64,000 nt of DNA from Chamaecrista fasciculata. Its lineage: Eukaryota; Streptophyta; Magnoliopsida; Fabales; Fabaceae. Both the position numbers and the translations under genes were made by a program. The notes beneath the pieces were generated by a model. It was not told the origin of the DNA and did not search any database. It saw only the letters and a list, made by a program, of their open reading frames with translations. Positions within the stretch are counted from its first letter, which is position 1. Every line of letters starts with the position of its first letter. The stretch lies in the NCBI GenBank assembly GCA_003254925.1, contig QANZ01042480.1, positions 75,900 through 139,899 on the forward strand, read 5' to 3'. This document shows, piece by piece, positions 1-16,500 of the stretch.

Positions 1-308
1 TTTCGTCTTCTCCCATTCGCATTCAAAGTCCCATTTCGTCTTCTGCTTCATAACTTAATGAACAAAATGCTGCCACTTTTTCAGATGTTATGAAATTAGT
101 ACTTTTTATATTAATTATAAAATTAATAGTAATTAAAGGTCAAACCGCCCAAACCAAACCGCCAAAACCGCCATTATATTGGTTTGGTTTGGTTTGGTTT
201 GATATTTTTTTTCAAACCGAACGGTTTGAGTTTTCTTCAAACCGATGCGAGCGGTTCGGTTTGAAAAACCATTTTAAACCGCCCAAACCGCCCAACGAAC
301 ACCCCTAC
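1..308. mobile_element. right part of a hAT-like MITE (left end outside window)
   Basis: From about 130 to 300 the sequence is built from 'aaaccg/ggtttgg' blocks that fold back on each other. It ends 'cgaacacccct' followed by A. Reversed, this is a TAGGGGTGTTCG start, the same type of end as the hAT-like element at 38548-38981. An 84-codon open frame here is only the repeat read as protein. The other end and target duplication are not visible, so the hAT assignment rests on the terminal motif. Confidence 0.5.
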
Positions 309-985
309 TTGGGGGTACCAACAGTACTTTTGCCTAGTAAGTGAGTTAAGAAAGAGAAAAATCTCCATCCATTGTCACAAATTAGACATGAATTTGTGGT
401 TGACTTTTCTTTTAAAAGTAAAAAAAAATTTTTTTATCAACTCACTCATTATGACAGATGTGATAGAGAAATTGTTTATATCAACTCTCTAGGTTGAAAA
501 TAACGATGGAAATCAGATGAAATCACATATGGAGACCAAAATGAAACAAAAAATAGTTTTGAAATTAGAATAAAACTAATCTTGTAGTTTGAGAATCAAA
601 ATGACTGTTTGACTATTTTTATTATAAAAATAAGAGACCAAAATCTCTTCTAAGTTAACTAACTGTCTACATTTAACGAAGGGAGATGGAAAAGAAATAG
701 GACTAAAATCGCAACTTAACGAAAGGAGATGGAGGGAATTTATGGTGGGACTAACCGTTAAATATTTTACAATGATAATTAAATCTTTTAATAAAAAGCG
801 TAAACGTTTTTTTTAATATTAATGACTAAAACTAATATAAAATCATTTCATGGCTTCATGCTCAAACAGCTTATATAAGTTCAGTTTAGTCCTTCCAAAA
901 CCCATTTCAATCCTCCTCTTCTACTCCTACTCCTGAATCTTCTTCTCCAAGAAAGCCAAAAAAGAACACTCACATCAAAATCATC
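309..985. other. upstream region of the P450 gene
   Basis: AT-rich DNA without a credible open frame. A pair of near-identical phrases around 'cgaaggagatgga' occurs near 675-735. The last 120 bases hold the P450 core promoter and leader. Confidence 0.5.
872..879 (+). promoter_or_regulatory. TATA box of the P450 gene
   Basis: TATATAAG lies 107 bases before the ATG. It is followed by a pyrimidine-rich, C/T-tract leader (about 900-950) typical of plant transcription start regions. Spacing and context fit; the start site itself cannot be read. Confidence 0.6.
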
Positions 986-6914
<5,929 letters not shown>

Positions 6915-6931
6915 ATATATATATATATATA

Positions 6932-7296
6932 GATCAAGGTGTATTTTTTGTCTCATATCTTATGCTCAGGTCTCAATTTGGTTCCATATATTTTTTTTGT
7001 TGTACTTTTGATCTTATATATTTGGATCAGGTCTAAATTTGGTCTCATTTTTTTTTTGTTTCAGATTTGGTCTCATCTCTTTGGGTTAAGTGCATAATTA
7101 TTGGTCTCATATTTTTGGGTCAGATGTAGAATTAGTCTTATATCTTTGGGTCAGGAAGAACTAACAATGGAACCTTTAGCAAAAATATAAGACTAAATCC
7201 GGGATCTTTTGTAAAGATATGAAACCAAAAGTATAACAAAAAAATATACATAACCAAATAGAGAATTGAGCATGAAACCAAATTTACACCTTGACG
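6932..7296. mobile_element. fold-back element of the GGTCAAAG family in the P450 3' UTR
   Basis: Starts 18 bases after the stop codon. Ends are inverted around TCAAGGTGTA. It landed in an AT microsatellite, so the 9-bp ATATATATA on both sides could be a duplication or just the repeat. If the P450 message ends near 7400, the element is part of its 3' UTR. Confidence 0.7.
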
Positions 7297-9381
7297 ATAT
7301 ATATATATATATATATATGCACTCCAAGAATTGCTAGTTTTATAATACAGAAGAAGTGTAATATAATATGTCCCTGTACAATAAAATATGTAGTGCCCAA
7401 TTTAATGTATTTATGAACCCTTCTCTGATATGTGCATATTATAGTAAGTGATGTACTACTAATTAAATAAATTGCCCATGTCTAATAGTATCTTTGTGTG
7501 TCTTTGTTGATTGTTGTGTAAAATTCATGTCTGTCTTCTATAACTATCTTCATGCTCAAAAAGATAACAATAACATTACAAAAACATGACCTGCCTATTG
7601 GCTCTTCGCTTAATCCCTTGATTGAGTGGTAAGTGTTCAAGTTCTACTTTTAGACATCATGAAATTTATCTCATGAGTTATGACCAATCGTTTGCTTTTA
7701 AGTAATCGATTTACAACAAGATACCAATAAGAATTAATTGATAAATCTCTAACAAAATTAAATTTTGAGTAAAATACACATTTAGTCACTCAAAATTATC
7801 AAGTTAAAAAAAAGTCACTGAAAAATTAAAATGATATATTTTTAAGTTCTAAAAGTTTAAAACGATATACTATTTATACTCTTTTGATCTTTTAAGGATT
7901 AAATTATACATTTCAATATTTTAATAATCAAATTATTAATTTGATAATCTTTTATGGACCAAATTATTAGCTTACTCTTAAATTTTAGTTTTAGCATTTG
8001 AAACTTACACCTAAACAACAGTTTATATGGAATTGAACTATATATATTGGAAACTGCACAAAAGTGTTTTTTTCTCTTATAAAACTATGATTAATTGGTG
8101 TTTCCTGCTAGAATCCCACTATACTCAAAAGATATTGAAAGATATTGTATCCAATGTCAGCAGTCAGCAATAATTTATAAAAGCTTGGGCGAGTGGGTAT
8201 GCTAAATTATGGATTCACTAAAGTTTTGTGAAGTATGTGTTATGGGTATAGGAGACTTAACATTTCTTCCATTCATCTTTCTCTTTTTTTTTTTTTTCAC
8301 TCATCTAATCTTCAACTAATCCATTTTCAAAGTTGGGAGTGTAGATACCCTCAAACTTTGGAAAGCATTGAGAGATAGTTTTAAATTTTTAATACCCCTA
8401 AATTTGTTAAATGTAGAAGAGTATGAAGCATAGACACTTCATTTTCAGAATGTATTGTCGTGTCGGACCAACACTTATCGGGCAATCATACGACACATAT
8501 TTATAAATTTTAAAATATAAAATCAACTTTTTATAACTTTAACATAACAAATAATAAAAAACAATAACACATATGACATATAGTATTAATAAATATTATC
8601 ATTTTTATTAAAATTTATAAATTTTTAATTATTTATATATGTAAATATATATATATATATATGTTTTGTAATTTTAAGAATTTAAATTATTCGTATTCGT
8701 AGGTTGGGTTCCACCGCCAAGCTTCTCCAATCCACTTCCATCGTGATGTAGGTTGGGTTCCACTTGATTTTCATCTATAAATAGATCGAAAAAACGAGAG
8801 TTTTAGAGACGATTTGGGAAAAAAATCTTTTCTTGAGTTTTGAGTGCGATTTGAGTCAAAATTCAGTGAGGTTTGAAGCTTTCTGGTGTGTTCTTGAAGT
8901 TTCCGGTGGTTCCCGTGCATTTTCCGGCGAGATCAGAGAGTTTTTCGGTGGGTTTCAAACTTTATTCGTTTTCAGTTTAGTCCCTATGTGCATCAACTTT
9001 TATTTCATTTTCTTTGCATTTTTTGCCCAATTTCTGAAGGATTCATAGAGTAGGGACTAAAATGTAATGTTTGGTAGAGCTTTGGAACACTTTGCAATTT
9101 TATTTTGAGAGCTAGGGACTAAAGTGAATGAAATTTAAAGATCTGAGGAGTAAACTATAATTTTAATGTGGACTGGTTCCAGTGAAATAAAAGAAAAGGG
9201 ACTTATTCTGAAAGTTCGTTTTAGTCCCTCCAACAAAGTTAAACAACTTGAATGCTAAGAAGAAAATATGAAGATGGGGTTAATAAGAAGTTTCCACTTT
9301 TTTCCTTTTCTCTCTCTTCTTCTGTCTTGAATAAGTGGAAAGGAAAAAAAGCAACTCAACGCATAAAAGAAAAAAAAAAAA
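7297..9381. other. intergenic region with repeat relics
   Basis: AT-rich, no convincing gene. 7600-7680 has weak box A/box B-like phrases of an old SINE. 7765-7985 has one degraded 'gagtaaaata...taagagtaag' inverted pair. At 8776-8785 a CTATAAATAG box precedes a transcript-like stretch with a 71-codon frame (8833-9048) that has no recognisable domain. 9050-9350 shows nothing beyond one-armed 'tagtccct' repeat pieces. Confidence 0.4.
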
Positions 9382-10329
9382 GGCTTAAGTGCACTTTTGG
9401 TCCCATAACTATGACAAAGGTTTCATTTTGATCCCATAACTTTTTTTGTTGCAATTTTGGTCCCATAACTATGAAAAAGGTTTCATTTTGGTCCCATAAC
9501 TTTTTTTGTTGCAATTTTGGTCCCATAACTATGACAAAGGTTTCATTTTGGTCCCATAACTTATTTTGTTGCAATTTTTGTCCCATAACTTCTCAAAAGG
9601 TTCCACCGTTAGTCCCTTGGTGAATTTCATCCATATTTAGTCGTTAAGTATGACGTGACATAGTAACTAGGATCATGATGTGGCAAAATAAGATGAAGTG
9701 GACTGAAATAGGATCTATATGCAACATATTAAAACTTATCTATACCCAACCACAAAATATACAAAGAGTGGTACTAACAGGGACCAATTTGGTGGGGAAG
9801 AAGAGACTTCAAGCAGAAGGCGCCGACGAAGTCGATGGGATCCTCAGCCAAAGTCGAACAACCAAAGCGGCGGCGACGGCGAATCAGGAAGCGGAACGAG
9901 GAAGAGGAAGTCCCGTTGGGCTGACGAGGAAGAGGAAGTACCACTCTTTGTATATATTGTGGTTGAGTATAGATAAGTTTTAATATGTTGCATATAGATC
10001 CTATTTCAGTCCATTTCATCTTATTTTGTCACATCATGATCCTAGTCACTATGTCACGTCATACTTAACGGCTAAATATGGATGGAATTCACCAAGGGAA
10101 TAACGGTGGAACCTTTTGAGAAGTTATGGGACCAAAATTGCAACAAAATAAGTTATGAGACGAAAACGAAACCTTTGTCATAGTTATGGGACCAAAATTG
10201 AAACAAAAAAAGTTATGGTGTCAAAATGAAACCTTTGTCATAGTTATGGGACTAAAATTGCAACAAAAAAAGTTATGGGACCAAAATGAAACTTTTGTCA
10301 TAGTTTTGGGACCAAAAGTGCACTTAGGC
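9382..10329. mobile_element. Mutator-like fold-back element carrying a splicing-factor gene piece
   Basis: Two arms of about 392 bases (9382-9774 and 9938-10329) are inverted copies over nearly their full length. Ends are GGCTTAAGTGCAC and the complement of GCCTAAGTGCAC. Each arm starts with several tandem copies of a 60-bp unit built on 'ggtcccataactatgacaaagg', then unique sequence running to the loop. The element sits between two runs of 12 A, which may be the target duplication. The loop (9775-9937) holds coding-like DNA described separately. It belongs to the same end family as the 2062, 3921, 21149, 30391 and 58798 elements. Confidence 0.85.
9791..9928 (+). pseudogene. captured fragment of a splicing factor 1 (SF1/BBP) gene
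   Basis: Read in the frame starting at 9791, the loop gives a GGEEETSS stretch, five arginines, SRWDPQP, an [15 protein letters not shown] segment and SRWADEEE. This is the pattern of the N-terminal region of plant branch-point-binding protein SF1, upstream of its KH-QUA2 domain. Only about 46 codons are present; there is no KH domain, zinc knuckle or RRM. The frame opens and closes into arm sequence, so it is a captured piece, not a gene. Identification rests on my recollection of the family's RSRWD and KSRWAD motifs. Confidence 0.8.
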
Positions 10330-10341
10330 AAAAAAAAAAAA

Positions 10342-10938
10342 GGGCCCAAGGTAGCGGTGTTTCATTGCATCGTGTCATGAGACACGTGGCATAGCTATAA
10401 GCCTTAGATAAAATCAACGGAATAGATATAATACAGCAGAGAACAGCATAAAATAACTAACTAGAGGATCCACTCCCCTTATGCTTCATAGTTGAAGAGA
10501 GAATGGCATCTTTTTTTTTTTTTGTCAAAAAAATATTATTTTAGATTATGTCAGACAAAAAAAGAAAAATAAAATTCAAGGCCTTTTCGATAAAAATAAT
10601 TCAAGGGTAGTCACTTTCATATATATTTTCTCTTCCCTCTATCTTAGTCAAAGATACGGTGTTAGATTATGTTTAAAGGAAACATTATTGAAATCTTTTT
10701 ACTTCTTTAATTGCCAGATTATGTTTTAATTTTAAATTTGTATATTTTATTCTGTATTTTAACTAAGCCGTTTAAAGTGAATTAGAAAATATTTAATAGA
10801 TTGAAAATAGCTACTTGAAAAGAAAATAAAAATCCATAAAATAATTTACATTATTAGTTATCAAAACCAAGAAAAATTAATTCTTAATTGATGTTTGTAA
10901 AGTACTAATTAAAAAATTAAAAAATATATTTATATTTT
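10342..10938. other. intergenic, no feature recognised
   Basis: AT-rich with homopolymer runs. No open frame or repeat structure I can support. Confidence 0.5.
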
Positions 10939-11361
10939 GGGTAAATTACGAAAATGATCTTTGTGATTTAGCCAATCTACGTGATAGTACCCTGTGAATG
11001 AAAAATTTTCAAATCGAGGCCTATAATTTGCACTATAAACACATTTGAGTCCTGTTGTAAAAAATTAACTATAAATGATAATTGAAAGTCTCATTTCAGT
11101 CCAAAATTAAAGACCATAACAAGACAGTATTATCGTTTACCGTTAACAAGATTTTGGTACCATCATGTTGATAGTCAAAATAAGATTTTCACCTGCATAC
11201 CATCTACGTTAATTCTTTATGATAAGGCCTTAATGTGTTAACGGTGCAAATTATAAACTCTAATTTAAAATTATAAACTCTAATTTAAATTTTTTTAACT
11301 ATGTCTATATAGTACCATCATGTTGATAGCCAAATCGCATGGACCATTTTGTAATTCACCC
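10939..11361. mobile_element. MITE with 9-bp target duplication
   Basis: Ends GGGTAAATTAC and the complement of GGGTGAATTAC. Flanks TTATATTTT (10930-10938) and TTATATTTA (11362-11370) match at 8 of 9. Interior 'gtaccatcatgttgatag' occurs twice in direct orientation, near 11157 and 11311. Non-coding. Confidence 0.75.
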
Positions 11362-12389
11362 TTATATTTATTTTAAAATAAAACGAAAAATTTTAAGATA
11401 TTTTAATCATTGGAAATTATATCTCAAAAGCTCTAGTTCTCAACAATAAAATAAAAAACTTGTATACTTTTTGGAGTGAATATCTTGACATAAATATAAT
11501 ATAGTTTTTTTTTTGGCCAAATAAAATATAATATAGTTGATTACATGATTTTAATACTTTTTTGGATGATATTGATTTTTTGTTTTTCTTTTATTCAATT
11601 TGTATAGTTTAAAAAAATTTAATTACTGAAAAATAATATTTTTATATTTTATATTAAAAAGCCCGCTTCCCTTAGGAGAATAAGCAATTAATGTACTCTT
11701 AGTGAAGTATGAGAAATAAGAGTTATTGCAAAGCACAATCTTTTTTGTTTTTTTTAAAATATCAATCCAAATTATATTATAAAAAAATCAAACAACATTT
11801 ATAATTATTCAGATAACTCAAATCTAATAATATATGAAGAATATTTTCTTTATTCAATTTGAAATAAGGAAACGAATAAAAATACAACTGATTATATATG
11901 TAAAAGATATCCTTAAGATGAATTATCACCAGTCTTGGTGGTGCTCTCAACAAAACACTTACCATTTTATTCCATGCATATGGGAAATGTAATTTCATTC
12001 ACAAATAAAAATGTCATAGACTTCTCTATAAATTTGATAGTAGATTGAAAGTTTTTTAGCATAGCAACTCATATATGAGTCAATCTAGTTTTGGAACTAG
12101 ACTTTTATTGAATCGAAAAAAACAACTAACAAAGATGAAAACAAGGAGGAATTGTAACTATAAATCTCAAAAGAACCAAGATGAACTAACAGTTTTGGAA
12201 AAAGAAGCCCAGAGAGAGAGAGAGATGCCAAAGCACAATCTTAATATTGGATAAACAACACATTTAGGCAATGTTCATAAAAGATAAACAAACTAGATTT
12301 ATCATAAATAAACATTTCAACAACAAAAATAAGTATCAAGTAGAATTGTGATATGTTTACAACTTTACATTGCTTATCAATTTCTTTAT
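11362..12389. other. intergenic, no feature recognised
   Basis: Very AT-rich. The 73-codon minus-strand frame at 11777-11998 is low-complexity and unsupported. Confidence 0.5.
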
Positions 12390-12985
12390 TCATGGGTGTG
12401 TTTGGATGAGGTAAAGTTTGGAGAAAAAGTATTGTTTGGGGGTATTTACTTTACTAGTAATTAAAATACATTGTTTGGATACTAGAATACTAGTAATTCA
12501 AAATTCTTGAAAATTTGAGATGGTATTGTTTGGTAGCATTTACAATTCCACCTCAAGAGGTGGAATTGTTAAAATTCTTTCACAAACCTTGTGTAAGATG
12601 ACATTTTTTCGAGTCACGCCGACCCGAGCCGAATTTTTCTGACCGAACTGCCCTAGCCGAATTTTTCAAGCCAGGCCGGCCCAAGCCGAACTTTTCGAGC
12701 CGGGCCGGCCCGAGTCAAATTTTTCAAGCCGGCCCGGCCCGGCTTGAAAATTCGTCTCGGGCCGGTTCTGCTTGGAAAATTTGGCCCTGTCAGATTGAAA
12801 CTGAAAAAAAAAATTGATTGAGTATCAGAATACAACTAAAAATTTGAATTCAAATGATGGTAATTCAAATTTCTAATTGTTATCCAAACATGGTATTTTA
12901 AATGCAAGGAATTGAAATGAATGTAATTCAAATCCCTAGCATTTGAAATTCCATGGTATTTGAAATGCCATTATCCAAACGTAGA
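12390..12985. mobile_element. 'gtttggat' MITE with a GC-rich insert
   Basis: The left end has GTGTTTGGATGAGG and the right end the complement of TACGTTTGGATAATGG. The halves between share 'aattcaaat' phrases. The middle (12598-12795) is a GC-rich palindromic stretch of 'ccgggccggccc' and 'cgaatttttc' units, probably a second element inserted in the first. Ends are approximate. Confidence 0.6.
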
Positions 12986-13097
12986 TCTATTTATCTCTTG
13001 CAAATCAAATTCACTTAATTTTTTAAAATATTCCTCTACTGAGGAATCAAAATCAATGGTTGACAGTGCCTCAACTCAATAAGAAAATCAGAGAGGC

Positions 13098-13293
13098 GAA
13101 AGCTGACATACCATACCATACCACCAAAGCCTTATCCCACTAGGTGGGGTCGGCTATATGGAACAATTGACGTTGATCCACACGAGAAACACGACAAATG
13201 TTTTACGTTGGTTGTCGCTTGCCTAACACAACCCTCCTCTTTTAACGGGCTTGGGACCGTCAGTGTAAGCACAAGTCAGTGAAAGCTGACATA
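13098..13293 (-). mobile_element. SINE-like retroposon with RTE-type 3' core, 13-bp TSD
   Basis: A 170-bp body (13111-13280) is flanked by the exact 13-mer GAAAGCTGACATA at 13098-13110 and 13281-13293. Read on the minus strand it ends with the hairpin core CCCCACCTAGTGGG, then 'ataaggctttggtggtatgg', a short GTAT-type repeat tail. That core is known from plant RTE-type LINEs and their SINE partners. It lies just downstream of the 13558-18736 gene. Confidence 0.75.
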
Positions 13294-13557
13294 AATTTAG
13301 CAAATAATATAATACAGATTCTGAAATCCCATCTCTTTACATCAAAGTGTTCACTCTAGCTATAAAGATAACCCAAAGGACAAGTATGTTCGGGTACTAT
13401 TTCTAAGCATATATACTGTAATTCATTTTCCATTCTATTTAAATACATGTACAATAAGCATAACATCACCAGACCTAATCCAAAAATCTAAGAGGACCTA
13501 TTAATCTGGTGAAGCAATTAATCAACCCCAGTATTGGAGGAAAAAAATTAAGGATGT

Positions 13558-16500
13558 CTAGCAGTTATCTGGTCTATAATAGTTTGGAGGCAGAGATGGG
13601 CACCTTTCATTCATATGAGGATATAGTTGCATGGTGTTGTATCCAGGCAACTCCATTCTATACTGCCCTTTAATCTGACAATATGGTAGCTTAACAGTGT
13701 CTCCATCGTTGCACCATTTCGGTAAGCGACTTGAATTATTCTCAAAAAAATTCAGCATGTAAGCATCTTTAATCTGCAATTGTAGCACAAAGATGAGCTT
13801 GTATGCACACAAACAAGTTCTTAAAACTTAATAAGTGATTAAAGGGATATGTTTTGTTATGTGTATATGCACTACACTCAACGATCATAATTCAGATGCA
13901 ATAGTCAACCATCTTCAGAATAAGTTGGCACTAACTCATTGGCAATTTTGGCTGAGTCTCAATTACAAGGGCATCAACCAAGGGTTCATTCCTCTAGGCA
14001 AGTAGATCAATGTAAATGAAACATCTCAAAAGATTGTTTTTAAAGGGGTTTTAATCTTGAGCACTGCCCTAAGTCCAAGAAAACAACAGGAGAAAAAAAT
14101 GGTAAGGGCAAACATTACATGTCTAGTAACTATTTTTATTCGTTCACTCCTTTGACTAAAGTTCACAACTCAAACACCCTAATTTTGATAATGCTAGAAG
14201 TGCAAGTTAAAGTTAGATAAACCAGTGTTGTATGAGAACAGAAATGAGCTGCAGTTAAGGATTTTCACAGATTGGGATAGGGTTGAAAGCAAGTTGGTTT
14301 GGGTTTGGCTATAAAATAACTGGGTTAGATTGGTTTGAGTTCGTGAGAAATTTCAACCTAACCAAAACAACCTTGAAAAGTTTTCAGTTGGTCATGTTTC
14401 TTGAAAAATAGTAAATATTTACAAGAAATTAAAATCAATTATTAAATATTTTTATCATTATAGAACATTCACATAAAAAAAATCAATATGATAAAATAGT
14501 TTTTATACAATTTATTTTTTGATAATACTTTCTCATATTTAAATATGTAAATTAATTATATAAAAATATGTATAAATTACGTTATTAAAAATAAAAAGCA
14601 CATTTGGCAGATTAGTGAATTGGTTCAACTTTAGCACCGCAAGTTGAAGTGCTGAACCAAGGGGTGGTTATGTTGTACTCTAAAACATTCAACCCAAACC
14701 ATATACTCAAAACAACCCAACTTGCAGTTAAGTTGGTTTAGGCAGGTTAGCCTGACTCAATGAATACTCCAAGCTGTAGTCCAGTTTGAATATTATTTTA
14801 TAAGAACACAAAACAGCTGATATCTGAACAACCAAAGATCAATTCAGTATACACAACTTTATCTTTAAGCTATTAGTAAAGATGAAACTAAACATTACTG
14901 AAACATTGCAGCCAAAAAGACAGAAACTAAACCATCCCAGATAAACTCACCGTAAACTCTGTGACTTGAATAGAACTAGAAAATGGCTCAAACAATCCTG
15001 CTTCCTTGTACATTTCAAGAATAAAAGCTACACAAGAGGTTGATTTCCCATCACTGTAAATCCAGTCATCCTGTTCTGGAATTGCTATCAATTCATCAAA
15101 GGATGATCCCCGCGTCTCAACTTCTACTAAAATGTCAGGAAGGGAAAGTCCCTGTACAATCATAGAAAAATTATGCCATTGGCCCATTTTTATTGAATGC
15201 AATATTCCAGCTAACAAGAAAACAGTCATAAATAAGGTATACAGAATTACAGATGCCAACTATACCATATATACTCATGTCAGGTGCCCTAAAAAAATCT
15301 GCAATAAGTATAGAGAAGAGTTCCACTTTTGATCATTTGATTGTGTTAATGATCAGAGCAATAGATAACTAGCATAGTAGCATCATATCCTCTTCACTAA
15401 AAGGCATTGGTTAAATTCATTGTGTCATAAGCCTAAGTGCAGAACTGAAACGATATAAGAAGTAAAGATTGCAGCATACTTTAGTTCCAAGCCGTTTGTT
15501 CAAGGCTTCATTCCACATATTAGCAGCATATTCAGGTTGAATTTGATTCCAAACTGTCATAACTGAAGCAACCTGCAGAATAACACACCTAATGGTGAAA
15601 AGACTAAAGAAAAATCATGAGCTTGGTCAAAAACTTAGAACCACTAGTGTGAGGAAAATTATTATTATTATTTTTAGCAATGGTCTTTCTCGTTGCAGAC
15701 TAGCAATTATCTAAGAAACCATCAGTTGATGATGTCTTAGGGACAATTTTTTTTTTAATATTCAATCAATCAAGACAAAAAACAGGGTTACTTTGATTCC
15801 ATGCTTGAAAAAGTTGAAGATTTGGTTGTTAAAGCTTTGCGTGTAGGGGCTGATATTTTCAGATTGTCATAATTAATGCTGAAGAAAACTTATAAAAATA
15901 ACTTAAAGCAGCATCAGATTAAGATGAATACCAAATGAGCATCCAACGGGGGTGGATAATTCCCATTTAAAGTGTCTATCCAACTAAATATCAAGTTATG
16001 GTAACCATATGGTTTACCCTCCATGCTCCGTGCATACTCCCATGCAGCAGTCTCATTAAACTTGGCACGCATTTCTGGATGCAAAGGAAGAAGGGCAATA
16101 TGGGGATTGGCATCATCTTTATTGAGTTCAAATTCCCACCACTCATCCCACGGTAATGTAGCAATAATATCTTCTCCCTGAAAATAAAAGGAAAAAGGAG
16201 ATTAACATGCACATCACAGCTTGACTAGCCACTATACATTCAAATAGCTAGAACTAAGAAAATGAGTCATTTACCACCAAAAAAAAAAAGAGGAAAAATC
16301 TATTCATGTGATATATATGGCACACCGAATTAATAAATTTCAAGCTGGATAAACAAGGGAATAACTACCATGAAGTTTGGATACATAATCTGAGGCAGTT
16401 AAAGCTAATTCCAATTCAAGGTAGAAGCAAATCTTGAAAGCTTGTTTGGTATTAAAATGAAGAAAACAAAGACTACAGTTTGCAGTGTTCTCAGCCATCA

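Noticed and set aside
8833-9048. 71-codon frame after a TATA-like box
   Set aside because: Composition is leader-like but there is no family motif and no continuation; not called a gene.
9398-9600. Evenly spaced repeats that look CRISPR-like
   Set aside because: Units are directly adjacent 60-bp tandem copies in a eukaryotic transposon arm; there are no unique spacers and no cas genes.
9675-10019. Alternative frames across the loop of the SF1-carrying element, both strands
   Set aside because: Only the frame through 9791-9928 gives family motifs; the others run through inverted-arm sequence.
12653-12835. 60-codon minus-strand frame rich in Gly/Pro/Arg
   Set aside because: Translation of a GC-rich palindromic transposon end.
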